Shown here in pieces: positions 33,540-42,280 of a DNA stretch of 44,593 nt. A program made the position numbers and the translations under genes. Under the pieces are notes generated by a model. It did no database searches. It saw nothing but the letters and a program-made list of their open reading frames with translations, and had not been told where the DNA came from. Where the stretch lies: NCBI GenBank assembly GCA_003353845.1, contig PIVT01000027.1, forward strand, positions 1-44,593. Reading direction: 5' to 3'. This stretch comes from Pseudomonadota bacterium (lineage in GTDB: Bacteria; Myxococcota_A; UBA9160; JADFDR01). Within the stretch, counting starts at the first letter, position 1. Each line of letters opens with the position of its first letter.

Positions 33540-35666
33540 ATGTCTGAAGCCTTCTTTCTCGCGACCTCCGGACCTCGATTGCATTTCCGCAATGGACCCG
33601 ATGCCTGTTCCCCCTCGGTTTTGTTTGAGCGGGCCTGCCCCGATCTTGCTGCCTCCCAGCGAGAAGAGTTGCTTCAGACGCTGGAGCTGACGCTGGGCGG
33701 AAAGCGAAAGCGTCGACTTCCACATGATTTCGAGCCGGGCGAGGAAGTGGGGCTGTCGTGGCCCGCTTGGACTCCTGCCTTTGCGCCCACGCTGGATCTC
33801 TCCTTGCTGGAACCGCTCTCGCAAGGGGAAGGTTGGCGGGCCTTTGAACAAAGCGCGGGATTGCTGAGTCCCTTTGTTTTAAGAGAAGGCAGGCTTGACG
33901 GGAATGGAGCTGGCTTGTGCAGGTCTTTGTACTCCGAAGGTTCCGGCATTGTCGTAGTGGCCGAGGATTCGGCTTCGCTAGAGGCGTGGAAGACAGAGCT
34001 GGCCTCTGGGGCCTTGGAAGTTCGTTGCATCGCCTGTTTGCCCGTCCTCCCGTGGAGCCAAGGGCAACTGTGTTCGCCGGAGGAAGTCGGTCGTTCTTGT
34101 GCCTTCCAAGTTGTGGAAGCGGGCGAAGAAACTTCTGTGGTGGAGTTCAGCATGCGAGGTCTGTCCCTGCTGGATCTAAGACAGCGACTAGCGGCGGGGG
34201 GGTATCCCGTGATCGGTGATGCGTTGTTGGGTGGACGCTTGGTGGCAGGTGGGTTGCAGCTTGCACTGACAAACCTTCGGGGGGTCTCGGTGGGGGGCAT
34301 GCTGGAAGGTTCTCTCTCCGACATCGCCGTCGAAAGTTCGCCCAGCGTGCTCGGAGCGGATGCCATCATCTATCCGCAAGGAAAGGCTGAGTTGGAGGTC
34401 TCACAAGCCACTGGGGCGGTGCTGGGCAAGGGACACCCATGGATTATCGCCGATGAGCGCACTGGCGATGTGCAGCGTTTTCGCCCGGGCCAGGCCTTGC
34501 GCTTGCGCGAAGTGGGGAGTGGCCGCGAACTGGGCGAAGCACTTGCGGGCGGCGGGGGGCGAGTTGCTGCGCGAGTCTGGTGTCGACCGGATCAAACGGA
34601 CCGAGGTCAAAACAGTCCCGAAGCACGAGTCGCCAAGGCCTTGAAATGTCGTGAGGAACTCTTTGCCAGCGCTAGCCCTTCGCAAGAAACCAGCGCGTTT
34701 CGCTTGGTGCATGGCGAAGCCGATGGACTGCCCGGTTTTTTCGTCGATCGTTTGGGCGCCGTCCTGCGCGTATTGATTACCAGTCGCGCAGCAGAAGGCT
34801 TTCGCGAAAGGGCCATTGAAGCGCTGTGTCGAGGAATGGAGAAGCGCCTCGAACAGCCAATGGCCGTGGTCCAGGTATTGCATTTGCGCGATGACTTCCC
34901 CGGAACCCATCGCCGTGTGGAATGGCTGCGAGGTGATTTCGACGATCTCGGCGATCTTGGCGAGGACGCGCAGGAGCAAGGAGCTAGCCGTCCGGGACGG
35001 TTTGCGGTGCGTGAGCGCGGGCTTTCCTACTGGGTCGACCTGGGGTTTGGCGAGCCGGATCGTTCAAAGCCGGGTGTGGGACTGTTTACGGATCAACGTG
35101 AGAACCGAGAACGCGTTTGTCGAATCGCGGCTAAAAAAGGCGGACGTTGGTTGAATCTGTTCGCACACACCGGTGCGTTTAGCGTGAGCTTGCTGTCTGC
35201 TGGGGCGGAAGAAGTCATCAGTGTTGATCTGTCGGCATCCTACCTGGAATGGTTGGAAGAAAACCTGCGGCTCAACGAGATTTCCTTGGAGCGGCATCGC
35301 AGTATTCGCGGAGACGGACGCCGGGTGATGAAACGACTGATAGAGGAATTCAAATTTCAGGGCATTGTGCTGGATCCACCTACCGCTGCAGCTGCGGGCC
35401 GACGTTTCTGGTCGGTGCGAAGTGAGGGCGCTGCTTTATTAGCCAATGCGCTTCGGGGATTGGAGCCTGGAGGTTGTGTATTGCTTTGTCGCAATGATCG
35501 AGGCGGTGAGAGGCAACTGCGTGAGTGGGTACAGAATGTGGCCGATGAAACGGGCATCGGCTTAAGCCAAGTGTTGGATGCAGCTCCATCTTTGGATTAT
35601 CCGCGGTCAAAGGGTTTTCCGGAGAGCCAACCTTTTGCCGGTGTCTTGCTTACGAAATGCGAGTAG
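33540..35666 (+). CDS. RlmI-like rRNA methyltransferase with degenerate pseudouridine-synthase-like N-terminus
   Basis: About 708 residues from the ATG at 33540, far longer than RlmI (about 400). Residues about 110-250 read like a RluA-type pseudouridine synthase (SLYSEGSGIVVVAEDSASLE, then LRQRLAAGGYPVIGDALLGG), but the catalytic RLD aspartate is replaced in RSLYSEGSG. A PUA domain follows (GAVLGKGHPWIIADERTGD, about 291-330). From about 375 to the end is an RlmI-type SAM methyltransferase: FRLVHGEADGLPGFFVDR, LNLFAHTGAFSVSLLSAGA and the catalytic loop VLDPPTAAA. The product is expected to be 5-methylcytidine or a similar base in 23S rRNA. The decayed domain may be an RNA-binding module. Confidence 0.83.
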   Translation: MSEAFFLATSGPRLHFRNGPDACSPSVLFERACPDLAASQREELLQTLELTLGGKRKRRLPHDFEPGEEVGLSWPAWTPAFAPTLDLSLLEPLSQGEGWRAFEQSAGLLSPFVLREGRLDGNGAGLCRSLYSEGSGIVVVAEDSASLEAWKTELASGALEVRCIACLPVLPWSQGQLCSPEEVGRSCAFQVVEAGEETSVVEFSMRGLSLLDLRQRLAAGGYPVIGDALLGGRLVAGGLQLALTNLRGVSVGGMLEGSLSDIAVESSPSVLGADAIIYPQGKAELEVSQATGAVLGKGHPWIIADERTGDVQRFRPGQALRLREVGSGRELGEALAGGGGRVAARVWCRPDQTDRGQNSPEARVAKALKCREELFASASPSQETSAFRLVHGEADGLPGFFVDRLGAVLRVLITSRAAEGFRERAIEALCRGMEKRLEQPMAVVQVLHLRDDFPGTHRRVEWLRGDFDDLGDLGEDAQEQGASRPGRFAVRERGLSYWVDLGFGEPDRSKPGVGLFTDQRENRERVCRIAAKKGGRWLNLFAHTGAFSVSLLSAGAEEVISVDLSASYLEWLEENLRLNEISLERHRSIRGDGRRVMKRLIEEFKFQGIVLDPPTAAAAGRRFWSVRSEGAALLANALRGLEPGGCVLLCRNDRGGERQLREWVQNVADETGIGLSQVLDAAPSLDYPRSKGFPESQPFAGVLLTKCE

Positions 35667-35813
35667 CTCGCATATAGGTTGCACAATGACGTCCCGCAGG
35701 GTACTAACAACTTGAAAAAGTTCAATTTTTACCACTTGCTATGACACCGATTTCATAGCTGACGCACTACTATATGCGTACTTGTGGAGAGGAAGTTCGT
35801 AAAGGAGCTCGTT

Positions 35814-36479
35814 ATGGCGGGAACGGTAAAAACACTACAAAGATTCTTTGTTGCACTGATCATGTGCAGCGCGGTGAGCGTCGTGTGGGCCAGTCAGGCC
35901 TCAGCGCTTAGCATTTCTGACGCGATCTATTTTGGTGGCACACCTTATTTTGAATTGGCAGATGTCGAGGGGAGGGGTCTCGACTTTGTGCCCTTGGGAA
36001 GTTCCTTGGAGAATGTGTATGGCTCTTTCTCTGTGGAGACTGACAATGTCTCAAGTATTGGTGCTCGGCCCGTATCCAATTACGGTCAGGAAGATTGGAC
36101 GTTTACCAATACCGGCGATTCCGCGCTCTACGACGTGCAGTTCCTGGTGACCTTTGTCTATGTCGACAGGGGAATCAAAGGCCTGTACGGCGACGTGGGA
36201 ATTGCCGGCGATGACTTGTACATTGTTCCTATTGCGGGTGTGTACGTCGCCGCCTTTGATTTAGGAGACATTGCTGCTGGCGCGACCTCGAGTCCGATTA
36301 CGCTTCAGTATCACGCGCCCCGTGGTTTTGCAGGCGGCATTCAAACGGACTACAAGCTTCCTCAAACGGGATATGGCGTGTATGCCAACGCGATTCCTGA
36401 GCCTGGCGCAGCACTGCTCTTTGTCGCAGGAATTTTGACCGTGGGCATTTCTGGGAGAAGGAAATGCTTGGTGAATTAA
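35814..36479 (+). CDS. PEP-CTERM sorted exported protein
   Basis: 221 residues from the ATG at 35814, with AAAGGAG seven bases upstream. A signal peptide (FFVALIMCSAVSVVWASQA, cleaved near ASA) is followed by a strand-rich mature domain of about 165 residues. The C-terminus has PEPGAALLF from residue 195, a short hydrophobic helix and a basic end (GRRK), the PEP-CTERM sorting signal recognised by exosortase. No exosortase gene is in the window. It overlaps the next gene by 16 bp, so it is part of a cassette with the TPR/barrel and FecR proteins. Confidence 0.9.
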   Translation: MAGTVKTLQRFFVALIMCSAVSVVWASQASALSISDAIYFGGTPYFELADVEGRGLDFVPLGSSLENVYGSFSVETDNVSSIGARPVSNYGQEDWTFTNTGDSALYDVQFLVTFVYVDRGIKGLYGDVGIAGDDLYIVPIAGVYVAAFDLGDIAAGATSSPITLQYHAPRGFAGGIQTDYKLPQTGYGVYANAIPEPGAALLFVAGILTVGISGRRKCLVN

Positions 36480-38071
36480 CCCTGCAAGTTTCATTGCGGT
36501 GCCGAGTGCAGTTCCTCAGCACGCTGTGTCTGTGCCTGGCGATACTCCTTACAATTGGAAGCAACTCATCGGCGCGCGAAGAGGCTAGCCTCGACGTTCT
36601 GCGTTTAAAGGCCGAGGGCCTTGCGCGAGCGGGAAGATGTGAGGAAGCCAAACCTCTTTTTCTACGTGTTCAGGAAATGGATCCACAGGACGCACGTGCC
36701 GCGCGTACCTTGGGTGAGTGCGCCATTGCGAATCGTGATTATGTCGGGGCTGCTGAATTCCTTGCGCAAGCCAAGCAACTCGATCCCAATGCCGATGATG
36801 TCGATTTGTATTTAGGCATCGCGCTTTATCACATGGACGATTTTGCAGGGGCCCGCATCGCCTTGGCCGAGGCACGAGAGAAGGGCAGCGAAGCGCCACA
36901 GCTTGATTTGTATGACGGCTTGTTGTTATTGCAGCAAGCCAATGCGCGCGAGGCGGCCGCAGCCTTTGAACGTGCTCGCCGCGCCGATCCCAGCATGGAG
37001 ATGGTGGCTTCCTATTACGAAGGCTTGGCATGGTTTTCGGCCAAGGATAAAGCACAAGCCCGCGCTTCCTTGGAGCGCGTCATTGCTACGGCACCTGGAA
37101 CCGTTTGGGCAGAGCAGGCGGAGCGCGTGCTGGCAGATTATAGCGCCAAGCCCGTTCGACGTTGGCTTACGGCATCCCTCGGAGTCGAGTACGACGACAA
37201 CGTTGTATTGAAGGGAGATGGCGTACGCCTTCCCCAGGAACTTTCTGACGACTCGGATGTGCGCGGCGTGCTGACCATGGAAGGCGGTGCGGAACTCGTG
37301 AAGACCGAAACGCAAACGGTTGGTGTACTTGGTTCTTATTACGGTTCAGTACATGACGACTTGGATGAGTTCGATGTGCAGTATCCGACGCTGGGCACCT
37401 GGTGGGATTACAGCTTCAGTGAGGATACGGTTTTTCGTATTCAGTACGACATTGGTTATGCCTGGTTAGACACTTCGGATTCCTATCTCTTTATTCAAAC
37501 CGCGACACCTGCCTTGTATCAGGACTGGGGTGACGCGGGGACGAGCCGATTCTTTGCTCGAATTACCAGAGAAAATTTCAAAATTCAGCCCGACGATCTG
37601 TTGCTCGGACCGCCGGGAGTCGATGAGGAAGACGTGCGGGATCGCGATGGTTATGACTCCTGGATTGGAGTCGATCATACCTATCCACTGGGCAATGACA
37701 CCAACGTCGCGTTGCAGGGCGGTTATCGTTACCGCTATCACACGACCGAGGGACAGGAGTGGGATGCCGACAGCCACGAAGGTCGACTGGGCCTGGTGGC
37801 GATCTTGCCCTGGGACGTACGTTTGGACACAACGGCGAGTTTTGAGTATCGCTCTTTCAGGCATAGCTCCAGCTATCAGAACAAAGATGGTTCGTACACG
37901 GGCGCAAATCGACTTGAGAAGGATGTTCGCTTCGCCATCTCATTTGAGAAGCCTGTCATGGAAGATGTGTCGATGTCCTTGCGATACACCTACAACAACG
38001 TTGATTCCAACGTCGACGTGTTTGATTTTGACCGCAACATCGTGGGACTTTACGCCACGGTTCGTTTTTAA
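36464..38071 (+). CDS. TPR-repeat outer-membrane beta-barrel protein
   Basis: 535 residues. A signal peptide ends near SSAREEAS. Tetratricopeptide-like repeats cover about 45-225 (AKPLFLRVQEMDPQDARAA, AAEFLAQAKQLDPNADDVDL, ARASLERVIATAPG), with repeated DP turns. From about 230 to the end come alternating amphipathic strands with aromatic girdles, ending in VRF, an outer-membrane barrel signature. The TPR-plus-barrel layout resembles DUF560/Slam-type surface export modifiers. It starts inside the PEP-CTERM gene (16-bp overlap). A role in placing the PEP-CTERM or FecR protein on the cell surface is inference. Confidence 0.85.
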   Translation: MLGELTLQVSLRCRVQFLSTLCLCLAILLTIGSNSSAREEASLDVLRLKAEGLARAGRCEEAKPLFLRVQEMDPQDARAARTLGECAIANRDYVGAAEFLAQAKQLDPNADDVDLYLGIALYHMDDFAGARIALAEAREKGSEAPQLDLYDGLLLLQQANAREAAAAFERARRADPSMEMVASYYEGLAWFSAKDKAQARASLERVIATAPGTVWAEQAERVLADYSAKPVRRWLTASLGVEYDDNVVLKGDGVRLPQELSDDSDVRGVLTMEGGAELVKTETQTVGVLGSYYGSVHDDLDEFDVQYPTLGTWWDYSFSEDTVFRIQYDIGYAWLDTSDSYLFIQTATPALYQDWGDAGTSRFFARITRENFKIQPDDLLLGPPGVDEEDVRDRDGYDSWIGVDHTYPLGNDTNVALQGGYRYRYHTTEGQEWDADSHEGRLGLVAILPWDVRLDTTASFEYRSFRHSSSYQNKDGSYTGANRLEKDVRFAISFEKPVMEDVSMSLRYTYNNVDSNVDVFDFDRNIVGLYATVRF

Positions 38072-38135
38072 TGTTTTCGATTTTGGACTCGGGCGGAGAA
38101 GGTCCGGGAGAAAGTAAGATGAGGGAGGCCTGAAG

Positions 38136-38999
38136 ATGGTCAATAAAATACAAAAATTCACGAATGGTTTTTTGGTCTTCGGTTTGTCTTGTCTGTTGGG
38201 CAGCGTGGGGATGACTTCGGCCCAAGCCGAGGAAGGCTTTGAGAAAGTGGGACATGTCGCTGCCATTACAGGTCGCGCTTATCGCATCCTGCCATCAGGC
38301 GAGCGCATCCTGTTGAAGTGTGGGGAATCCCTGGCACAGGACGATGCGCTGATCGCTGGAGAATGGGGAACGGTTTCCATTAGTCTGGGCGATGTTTATG
38401 GCCAAGTCAGTAGTCTCACGGATGTTCGCGTGGGCAGGGCCGAGGATGGAACACCAGAATTTCGTGTCGTCGGAGGTTCGCTACGCGTCCTGGATACGCG
38501 CGAAGACACCAGTTCGCCACTGCGCATTGTAACCCAGTTTGCTGTGGCCACGGGTGCTGCCGATGACACCGAAGTATTTGTGGTTGAACACAAGCAAATT
38601 TCTTTCTGCGCAGGCGCAGGTGAACTGGTCGCCAATGTTGTGGGCGGACCCACGCAGCTGATTGCCGCTGGCCAATGCGCGAGTATGAAGCGTGGTGATG
38701 CCATGCTGGCCATTGCGGAACGACCCTCCAGCATTCAGTTGGCCGAGGCTACGACCTGCAGTATGGGCACCATCATCGGCAGCGTGGATGAGCATCTATC
38801 GCCCACCGATGTCGCGGCTCCGCCACTGCCCATGCCCACGCCTTTGGCTGGAATTAAAATGCGCGGTGTGAATCCCTGTGAAGATCCTGCAAATTGCTTC
38901 TTGCCCGGTTCCAATGGTGGACCCCGCTGGGCGCCAGACGATCCCAGCTTGGGAGGATCGACACCCTATGAAGGACCGCTTCCAGGGCAAGGCGGCTGA
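38136..38999 (+). CDS. FecR-domain periplasmic protein
   Basis: 287 residues. A signal peptide (GFLVFGLSCLLGSVGMTSAQA) precedes a FecR domain at about 35-150: GHVAAITGRAYRILPSGER, then DDALIAGEWGTVSISLGD and FRVVGGSLRVLDTRED. Cysteines at several points (KCGESL, SFCAGAG, GQCASM) suggest disulfides. The C-terminal 60 residues are low-complexity, rich in P and G, and end in GPLPGQGG. FecR domains in non-iron proteins occur in envelope and extracellular-matrix contexts. It lies 64 bp after the TPR/barrel gene, with a terminator behind it. Confidence 0.85.
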   Translation: MVNKIQKFTNGFLVFGLSCLLGSVGMTSAQAEEGFEKVGHVAAITGRAYRILPSGERILLKCGESLAQDDALIAGEWGTVSISLGDVYGQVSSLTDVRVGRAEDGTPEFRVVGGSLRVLDTREDTSSPLRIVTQFAVATGAADDTEVFVVEHKQISFCAGAGELVANVVGGPTQLIAAGQCASMKRGDAMLAIAERPSSIQLAEATTCSMGTIIGSVDEHLSPTDVAAPPLPMPTPLAGIKMRGVNPCEDPANCFLPGSNGGPRWAPDDPSLGGSTPYEGPLPGQGG

Positions 39000-39060
39000 C
39001 CTAACGATTTTGCGAGACCAGTTTCCACGATGGGCTTTGGCCCTAGTCGAGGGGAGGGGT

Positions 39061-39096
39061 AGAAAGCCAGTGCTTCGGCACTGGCTTTCTTGTTTC
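39061..39096 (+). terminator. Rho-independent terminator of PEP-CTERM cassette
   Basis: A perfect 13-bp stem (39061-39073 with 39078-39090) capped by a TTCG tetraloop and followed by TGTTTCT. The UUCG loop makes this the most stable hairpin in the window. It ends the three-gene cassette. Confidence 0.93.
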
Positions 39097-39192
39097 TAGA
39101 TAACGCTATTTTCTGTATTCTTCTGTGAGCCATAAAAACCGTGAACGGTCGATCCGCTGCGTGACAGTCCGCGCCAGATCGGGGAGGAAGAT

Positions 39193-39897
39193 GTGCAGCA
39201 GGCGGGTCGTTTAGGAAATCGGCTTCAGGGATCGCTGCCCGGATATTTAGCAGTCCCAGCCACTCAACAGGGTGTTGGGATTCTTCTTTTCCAAGAACCC
39301 ACAAGTGAATCTGAGCAGACACAAGAGGTCTGCGAACAGTTGGCGCGTGCCGGTTTCGTTGTTTGGGCCCCGGACTGCTCGCCCCAAGAGCTTACTCTCG
39401 AAGCGGGGCAGGATCAGGTTGAGAAAGCCTTCACCCAGGCCGTCGAGAGACTACTGAGTGAGCCGGCCGTCAACGGCGCACGCGTGGGCTGCTTGGCCTT
39501 TTCCAGCGCTGCAGCCATGGCTTTCCTGGGGAGTTTGCGGAATCAACGAGTGGGGGCCTTGGCACTTTGTCATCCCGTCATCAGTGCGGATGCCATGCGT
39601 AGCTTGAAGGCCGAGGCTTCTTCCGCGCTGGGGCTTCAGGCGAGTTTCTTGGGTTTCTTTTTAGATCCCCCCGTCAAGGTCCCGGGCCAGGCCCCGGATC
39701 CAAGGGCGTTGTGTTTTACAGAATCCGCAGATCTTCAATCCCTGCTCGGCGAAGGCTTCGCCAGGGAAAACTTGATTCAGCTTGAGGGTGTGCGCGAAGG
39801 GTTTATGGATGAAAGTCGCCCCGACCGTTTCGATGCTTTGTCCTCCCGGGAGTGTTGGCAACGCCTTCACCAATTCTTCAGTGCGGTGAGCGTGTGA
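39193..39897 (+). CDS. Degenerate dienelactone-hydrolase-family protein
   Basis: 234 residues from a GTG start with GGGGAGGAAG just upstream. The fold is clearly that of dienelactone hydrolases (GVGILLFQEP, ARAGFVVWAPD, QAVERLLSEPAVNGARVGCL). However, the nucleophile elbow reads LAFSSAAA (101-108) instead of GxCxGG, and the late histidine motif is GVREGF instead of GxxHGF. Catalysis therefore looks lost or altered. Its stop overlaps the GTG start of the CDF transporter, so the two are co-translated. It may be a binding or regulatory partner. Confidence 0.78.
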   Translation: MQQAGRLGNRLQGSLPGYLAVPATQQGVGILLFQEPTSESEQTQEVCEQLARAGFVVWAPDCSPQELTLEAGQDQVEKAFTQAVERLLSEPAVNGARVGCLAFSSAAAMAFLGSLRNQRVGALALCHPVISADAMRSLKAEASSALGLQASFLGFFLDPPVKVPGQAPDPRALCFTESADLQSLLGEGFARENLIQLEGVREGFMDESRPDRFDALSSRECWQRLHQFFSAVSV

Positions 39898-40847
39898 CTT
39901 GGGGTCACGGGACTTGCCACGGAGACGGCACCCAACATCACGATCGTGGCGGGACTTCAGAGCAGGGAACGGAACGGCGGCGTAAGAATGCCAGTTCCTT
40001 GCGGCTTGCCATAGCCATTACCTTTGTTTTTGTCGTCGTTGAACTGATTGGCGGCTTGATCTCGGGCAGTTTGGCCTTGGTCGCCGATGCCGGGCATATG
40101 GTGTCAGACCTGGCGGCCTTGTTACTGGCCTTGTTTGCCCTGAACATTGCCGAACGCCAGGCCACTGTTCACAAGACGTACGGATATGTTCGCACAGAGA
40201 TCCTCGCCGCCTTGGCCAATGGCGTGGCGCTTTTGCTTGTGTGTATCTACGTGATTAGTGAAGCGGTAGGACGCTTACTGAATCCACCCGATGTTCAAAC
40301 TGAACTGATGCTCGGTGTTGCTGTGCTGGGCCTGCTCGCCAACCTGGCCGCTGCCTTCGTCTTGTTTCGAGGGCGCGATGACAGCCTGAATATGCGCGGC
40401 GCCTTTCTTCACGTGGTGGGTGACACCTTGGGTTCCGTCGGTGCCATCGTAGCGGCCTTGGTGATGAATTTGTTTGGTTGGAACTGGGCCGACGGGGTGG
40501 CCGCCATTGCCATTGCCGGGCTGATCTTGATCTCGGCTTGGGGGTTGCTTCGTGAATCCGTCGAAGTTCTCATGGAGGGAACACCCAAACATATCGATTT
40601 GCCTGAGTTGGGAGCCGCGATCAAGAAAGTTGATGGTGTCGTAGATATTCACGACTTGCATGCGTGGACGCTCACCTCGGGTTATTACGCATTGAGTGCT
40701 CATGTGGATATACGCAGTGATAGCAACGGCTCACAGGTATTGGCTGCCTTGGAACAGCTGGCTCAAGAAGCCTTCGGCATATCTCACACAACCTTTCAGC
40801 TGGAACCCGCAGAGCCTCTGCTTCAAATTCAATCCCATCCAGAATAA
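39894..40847 (+). CDS. CDF-family zinc/divalent metal exporter (CzcD-like)
   Basis: About 317 residues from a GTG at 39894 that overlaps the previous stop (GTGA); an in-frame TTG at 39852 would lie inside the preceding gene. The N-terminus is histidine-rich (GHGTCHGDGTQHHDRGG). Six membrane helices follow, with the intramembrane metal site as HxxxD in ADAGHMVSD and in HVVGDTLGS. The cytoplasmic C-terminal domain has IHDLHAWTLTSGYYALSAHV, a CDF hallmark. It exports Zn2+, Co2+ or similar using the proton gradient. Confidence 0.93.
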   Translation: MTWGHGTCHGDGTQHHDRGGTSEQGTERRRKNASSLRLAIAITFVFVVVELIGGLISGSLALVADAGHMVSDLAALLLALFALNIAERQATVHKTYGYVRTEILAALANGVALLLVCIYVISEAVGRLLNPPDVQTELMLGVAVLGLLANLAAAFVLFRGRDDSLNMRGAFLHVVGDTLGSVGAIVAALVMNLFGWNWADGVAAIAIAGLILISAWGLLRESVEVLMEGTPKHIDLPELGAAIKKVDGVVDIHDLHAWTLTSGYYALSAHVDIRSDSNGSQVLAALEQLAQEAFGISHTTFQLEPAEPLLQIQSHPE

Positions 40848-41011
40848 GCAGTGATTCACGATCCGTCTGGTTTTGCACCGACCCGTCACTGAGTCAGCGG
40901 CTCTAGTCAAACTTCGTGTTTGGCCTGTCCGAAATCACTTTGCCCGAGTTCCTCGTGTTAATTTGCTTTGCTGTTAGTTGGTTCTGCAAGTTCTGCAAAG
41001 GGGGGGGAAAA

Positions 41012-42082
41012 ATGACACAGGGCAATCCATTCACAACGCAGGCAGAGACAAGTGCGGAGGAAGGCTCTCGCCGAGCACGTGCTCGTTTTATACCCTCAAA
41101 ACCATGCGCAAGCACCGGGGAGATCATCGGTGACAGTCCCGCCATGCTTGCGGTATTCGAACTTGTTCGATTTGCCTCGCGCTCCGATGTCCCTGTCTTG
41201 CTCACAGGTTCCACGGGCTCGGGAAAGGAAGTGTTGGCAAAAGCCTTGCACCGGCAGAGCCGCCGCCAGGAAGCCCCGTTTTTTCCAATCAATTGTGCCG
41301 CGACGCCCGAAAGCCTTCTCGACAGCGAGCTGTTCGGGCATCGAAGGGGTGCTTTTACGGGTGCAGACAAGGACCGCAAAGGGCTGTTTGAGGAGGCCCA
41401 TGGGGCCACCTTGTTTCTCGACGAGGTCACTGAAACCACACCGGCTTTTCAGGCCAAACTTTTGCGCGTGCTCCAAGAAGGGGAGGTGCGTGCTGTTGGA
41501 GAGGCGCGCTCGCGCTTGGTCGATGTGCGAATTATCGCTGCGACGAACCGCAACCTGATGGAGGAAGTAAAGCAAGGCAGTTTCCGCGAGGATTTATATT
41601 ACCGCCTCGCCGTTTTCCCGATTGAGGTTCCTGCCTTGGTTCAGCGTTGGGAGGATGTCCTTCCTTTGGCACGGCATTTTTTATCTCGCTACAGCCGACG
41701 CGAAGGGAAGACGTCCTTTGGCCTTTCAAGTGAAGCCGAAGACATCTTGCAGGCGTATACCTGGCCCGGCAATGTCCGGCAGCTTGAAAACGAAATCCAA
41801 CGCGCCGTCGTGCTGTCACAAGAGGAGGCACCGCTGGAGGTGAGGCATTTTTCCAGTTGCATACGCGGTGAATTCGAGGAAATGCAAATCTCAAAGGAAA
41901 CAAGCGAAAGCCTACGCGAAAAAACCGGCCGCTACGAAGCCTGGATCATCCGAAAAACCCTCGCCGCCCAAGGCGGCTCTCGCACAAAGACCGCCCGTGT
42001 CCTCGGCCTGACGCGGGAGGGTTTGTATAAAAAAATGCGCAAATTACAGGTAACTTACGTGCATGTTGGGAAGGGCTGTTAA
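41012..42082 (+). CDS. Sigma-54 activator lacking a receiver domain
   Basis: About 356 residues from the ATG at 41012 (AAAGGGGGGG upstream). There is only a short N-terminal region of about 38 residues, so no sensory domain. The AAA+ domain has Walker A GSTGSGKE at 66-73, the sigma-54 loop GAFTGA at 113-118, Walker B FLDEVTE and the R-finger region. A Fis-type helix-turn-helix ends the protein (SRTKTARVLGLTREGLYKK). Activators without a receiver are controlled by a partner protein or by level, as with PspF-like proteins. It may act on the -24/-12 candidate about 160 bp downstream. Confidence 0.92.
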   Translation: MTQGNPFTTQAETSAEEGSRRARARFIPSKPCASTGEIIGDSPAMLAVFELVRFASRSDVPVLLTGSTGSGKEVLAKALHRQSRRQEAPFFPINCAATPESLLDSELFGHRRGAFTGADKDRKGLFEEAHGATLFLDEVTETTPAFQAKLLRVLQEGEVRAVGEARSRLVDVRIIAATNRNLMEEVKQGSFREDLYYRLAVFPIEVPALVQRWEDVLPLARHFLSRYSRREGKTSFGLSSEAEDILQAYTWPGNVRQLENEIQRAVVLSQEEAPLEVRHFSSCIRGEFEEMQISKETSESLREKTGRYEAWIIRKTLAAQGGSRTKTARVLGLTREGLYKKMRKLQVTYVHVGKGC

Positions 42083-42243
42083 TTTGTCTGGTTCATGAAT
42101 TGCCTTGGAGCCATGTAGAAAACGAATCGCATAGTTAGACTTAACAGCGTTTCCAGAATGCCAATCGGGTCTTTTTCTATTTTTTGGATTATGGAAGGGA
42201 ACACGCTGCATTCCGATAAGCATATCAAGTCAATCTTTCCCTT

Positions 42244-42257
42244 GGCGATGTGGTAGC
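42244..42257 (+). promoter_or_regulatory. Candidate sigma-54 (-24/-12) promoter
   Basis: TTGGCGATGTGGTAGCA has GG at 42244-42245 and GC at 42256-42257, the exact GG-N10-GC spacing of sigma-54 promoters, with TTGGC and AGCA core bases. The predicted start would be about 12 bp after the GC, around 42269, before the next gene's ATG. It lies just past a sigma-54 activator gene. Confidence 0.4.
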
Positions 42258-42280
42258 ATCGTAAAATCAACTCAGGAGGG

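Noticed and set aside
36720..37060. DP-containing periodicity in the TPR region as a nucleotide repeat
   Set aside because: The period is explained by the protein repeats; the bases themselves are not repeated.
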